DNA of 64,000 bases, taken from Mesorhizobium jarvisii. GTDB lineage: Bacteria; Pseudomonadota; Alphaproteobacteria; Rhizobiales; Rhizobiaceae. The stretch is from the NCBI RefSeq assembly GCF_003601985.1, contig NZ_QZXA01000001.1:1-64000 (forward strand), read 5' to 3'. The position numbers and the translations under genes are program-made. The notes beneath the pieces are model-generated. The model was not told the DNA's origin, did no database searches, and saw only the letters and a list, made by a program, of their open reading frames with translations. Each line of letters opens with the position of its first letter. Position 1 is the stretch's first letter. Of this stretch, positions 62,841 through 64,000 are shown in pieces.

Positions 62841-63740
62841 TTAAGCCCTGTTTGCCCGATTGGAAATCCGCTCGACCGCCAGGTCGATGAAGGCCTTGAC
62901 CAGGGGTGAAAGGTGCCGGCTGCTGGGAAAGAGAACGTGCAGGCCGCCAGCCGGCGTCGTGTAGCCGTCGAGAACGCGCCGCAACCGCCCCTCGTTGATC
63001 AGCCCGTCGGCCATCGGCTGGGGCAATTGGGCGATGCCGAAACCCGCGAGCGCGGCCGCCACCACCGCCTGCATCTCATTGGCGGCGAATCGCCCGGCGA
63101 CCACGACAGTTTCCTGGCCTTGTGGTCCATCCAGCACCCAATGAGCGCCTGAGACCGACGGGCCCGCGATGACGCATCGATGGCGGGCAAGATCGGCCGG
63201 GCCTTCCGGCATCCCGTAACGTGCGAGATAGTCATGGCTGGCGCAGAGCAGCCTGTGCGTGGAACCCAGCTTGCGAGCGATGAGCGTCGAATCCTCAAGC
63301 CTTCCGGTGCGGAAGGCGAGGTCGATGCCGTCTTCGATCAGGTTGAGCTTGTCGTCGGTGAGGCGCAGCTCGACATTGGTCTTCGGGTACAGGGTCAGAA
63401 AGTCGACCACGGCGCGGATGAGGAAGTGACCGCCAAAACCAACCGGGGCCGAAATGCGGATCGTGCCCGAAGGCTCCGCCCTCGCCTCCGCAAGACGCAG
63501 GTTCGCCTCCTCGATCGTCCGCAGCCCCTGGCTGCTTTGCTCATAGTAGAGACGCCCGGCATCCGTCAGGTTGAGGCTGCGTGTGGTGCGCTGCAGCAGC
63601 CGCACGCCGACCTCACGCTCGAGCGCGGCGACACGGCGGCTGACGGTTGTCTTGGGCATGGCCAGCAGGCGAGCTGCAGCGGTGAAGCTGCCGGCTTCGA
63701 CGACGCGGGCAAATACGACGACATCGTTGAGATCGACCAT
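62841..63740 (-). CDS. LysR-family regulator
   Basis: A 299-residue LysR-type regulator with the N-terminal helix-turn-helix (VEAGSFTAAARLLAMPKTTV, then SRRVAALE) and a C-terminal effector domain with SGTIRISAPVGFGG near residue 90. ATG 63740 (MVDLNDVVVFARVV) fits the family start better than upstream codons. It is divergent from the NmrA-like gene with about 100 bases between, which carry direct repeats, so it likely controls that gene. Confidence 0.9.
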   Translation of the reverse strand: MVDLNDVVVFARVVEAGSFTAAARLLAMPKTTVSRRVAALEREVGVRLLQRTTRSLNLTDAGRLYYEQSSQGLRTIEEANLRLAEARAEPSGTIRISAPVGFGGHFLIRAVVDFLTLYPKTNVELRLTDDKLNLIEDGIDLAFRTGRLEDSTLIARKLGSTHRLLCASHDYLARYGMPEGPADLARHRCVIAGPSVSGAHWVLDGPQGQETVVVAGRFAANEMQAVVAAALAGFGIAQLPQPMADGLINEGRLRRVLDGYTTPAGGLHVLFPSSRHLSPLVKAFIDLAVERISNRANRA

Positions 63741-63747
63741 TGTATTC

Positions 63748-63796
63748 ATCAATGAGACAACATTTCCCAATTATAGGCAATTATGCATCAATGAGA
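63748..63796. promoter_or_regulatory. direct repeats in the LysR/NmrA-like promoter
   Basis: ATCAATGAGA occurs at 63748-63757 and again at 63787-63796, 39 bp apart, and CAATTAT occurs at 63768-63774 and 63778-63784, 10 bp apart. They fall between the two divergent genes and are candidate LysR binding or activation sites. Confidence 0.4.
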
Positions 63797-63841
63797 TAGA
63801 ACCTAATTTTGCTCCTGACAAACCGACAAGGAGCAAATGAG

Positions 63842-64000
63842 ATGACCAGCAAACGAAGCATTCTTGTGACCGGCGCCACAGGCCAGCAAGGCGGCGCCGT
63901 TGCGCGCGCCCTGCTGTCCAGGGGCCATCGCGTCAAGGCTCTGACGCGCAAGCCCGACAGCGATGCAGCACGGCAACTGGTCGCGGCGGGTGCCGAGGTC
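63842..64000 (+). CDS. NmrA/SDR-like NAD(P)-binding protein, partial
   Basis: The first 53 residues are present before the window ends. They show the Rossmann motif [20 protein letters not shown] and then [13 protein letters not shown], as in NmrA-type and atypical short-chain dehydrogenase proteins (quinone reductase or redox-sensing relatives). The ATG at 63842 follows AAGGAG. It is divergent from the LysR gene, a common arrangement for such pairs. Confidence 0.8.
   Translation, partial: MTSKRSILVTGATGQQGGAVARALLSRGHRVKALTRKPDSDAARQLVAAGAEV

Noticed and set aside
1..64000. tRNA, rRNA, CRISPR arrays, prophage or integrative element
   Set aside because: Reading through the gaps showed no cloverleaf-like or spacer-repeat pattern, no integrase and no att-like duplication. 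A dedicated RNA search could not be run.

Overview
The window looks like chromosomal DNA of a Mesorhizobium-type alphaproteobacterium (order Rhizobiales). The reasons are the high-GC coding bias on both strands, a MucR/Ros zinc-finger regulator, a Rhizobium-type asparaginase, the betI-betC-betA-betB choline sulfate operon, families common in Rhizobiales (DUF1491, DUF2336, DUF5330, the Tat-exported parallel beta-helix protein) and many periplasmic-binding-protein transporters. No rRNA, tRNA, CRISPR array, prophage or transposase was seen.

Layout. 0.1-7.7 kb: a polyamine/opine-type ABC importer with a LysR gene, divergent from a peptidase-M20D amidohydrolase and an arginine-deiminase-family enzyme. 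7.9-16.4 kb: an XRE-cupin regulator, then a tightly packed eight-gene operon: sugar-type ABC importer, phosphotriesterase-like hydrolase, ThuA-like amidotransferase-fold protein, PfkB kinase, BtpA/SgcQ TIM barrel and an M20C carbamoylase-like enzyme. Its promoter is covered by twin 13-bp palindromes. 16.6-36.9 kb: mostly housekeeping and envelope genes (PBP1A, DUF1214/DUF1254 pair, DUF2336, histidine kinase with a peptidoglycan-binding partner, SufE, MucR, oligopeptidase B, LysE exporter, SET protein, cytochromes c, SodB, branched-chain aminotransferase, haloacid dehalogenase, L,D-transpeptidase). It also holds two damaged loci: a frameshifted SH3-like gene and an AraC/beta-lactamase deletion scar with an inverted repeat. 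37.0-44.4 kb: a second catabolic island read leftwards (sterol-desaturase-like di-iron oxygenase, FrcBCA-type sugar importer, MocE-type Rieske ferredoxin, TIM-barrel isomerase, diverged PanB-like protein) and a divergent LacI regulator. 44.5-54 kb: HerA-like ATPase, two-subunit methylmalonyl-CoA mutase, GreA/B-like factor, Tat beta-helix protein, asparaginase II and an SCP2-type thiolase. 54.2-60.6 kb: bet operon with an extra PLP-dependent dehydratase. 60.6-64 kb: a mannose-1-phosphate guanylyltransferase fused to an AGE-type isomerase, a LysR regulator, and an NmrA-like gene cut by the window end.

How it fits together. The two islands at 8.5-16.4 kb and 37-43 kb are the best candidates for undescribed catabolic systems. 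Each pairs a dedicated ABC importer and a local regulator with enzymes that do not form a textbook pathway. In the first, kinase, TIM barrel, cyclic-amide/lactone hydrolase and carbamoylase would suit breakdown of an N-linked or ureido-type sugar or nucleoside. In the second, a di-iron oxygenase plus Rieske ferredoxin would oxidise an imported polyol-like substrate before isomerisation and a PanB-like C-C step. Both assignments are inference from domain content and gene order.
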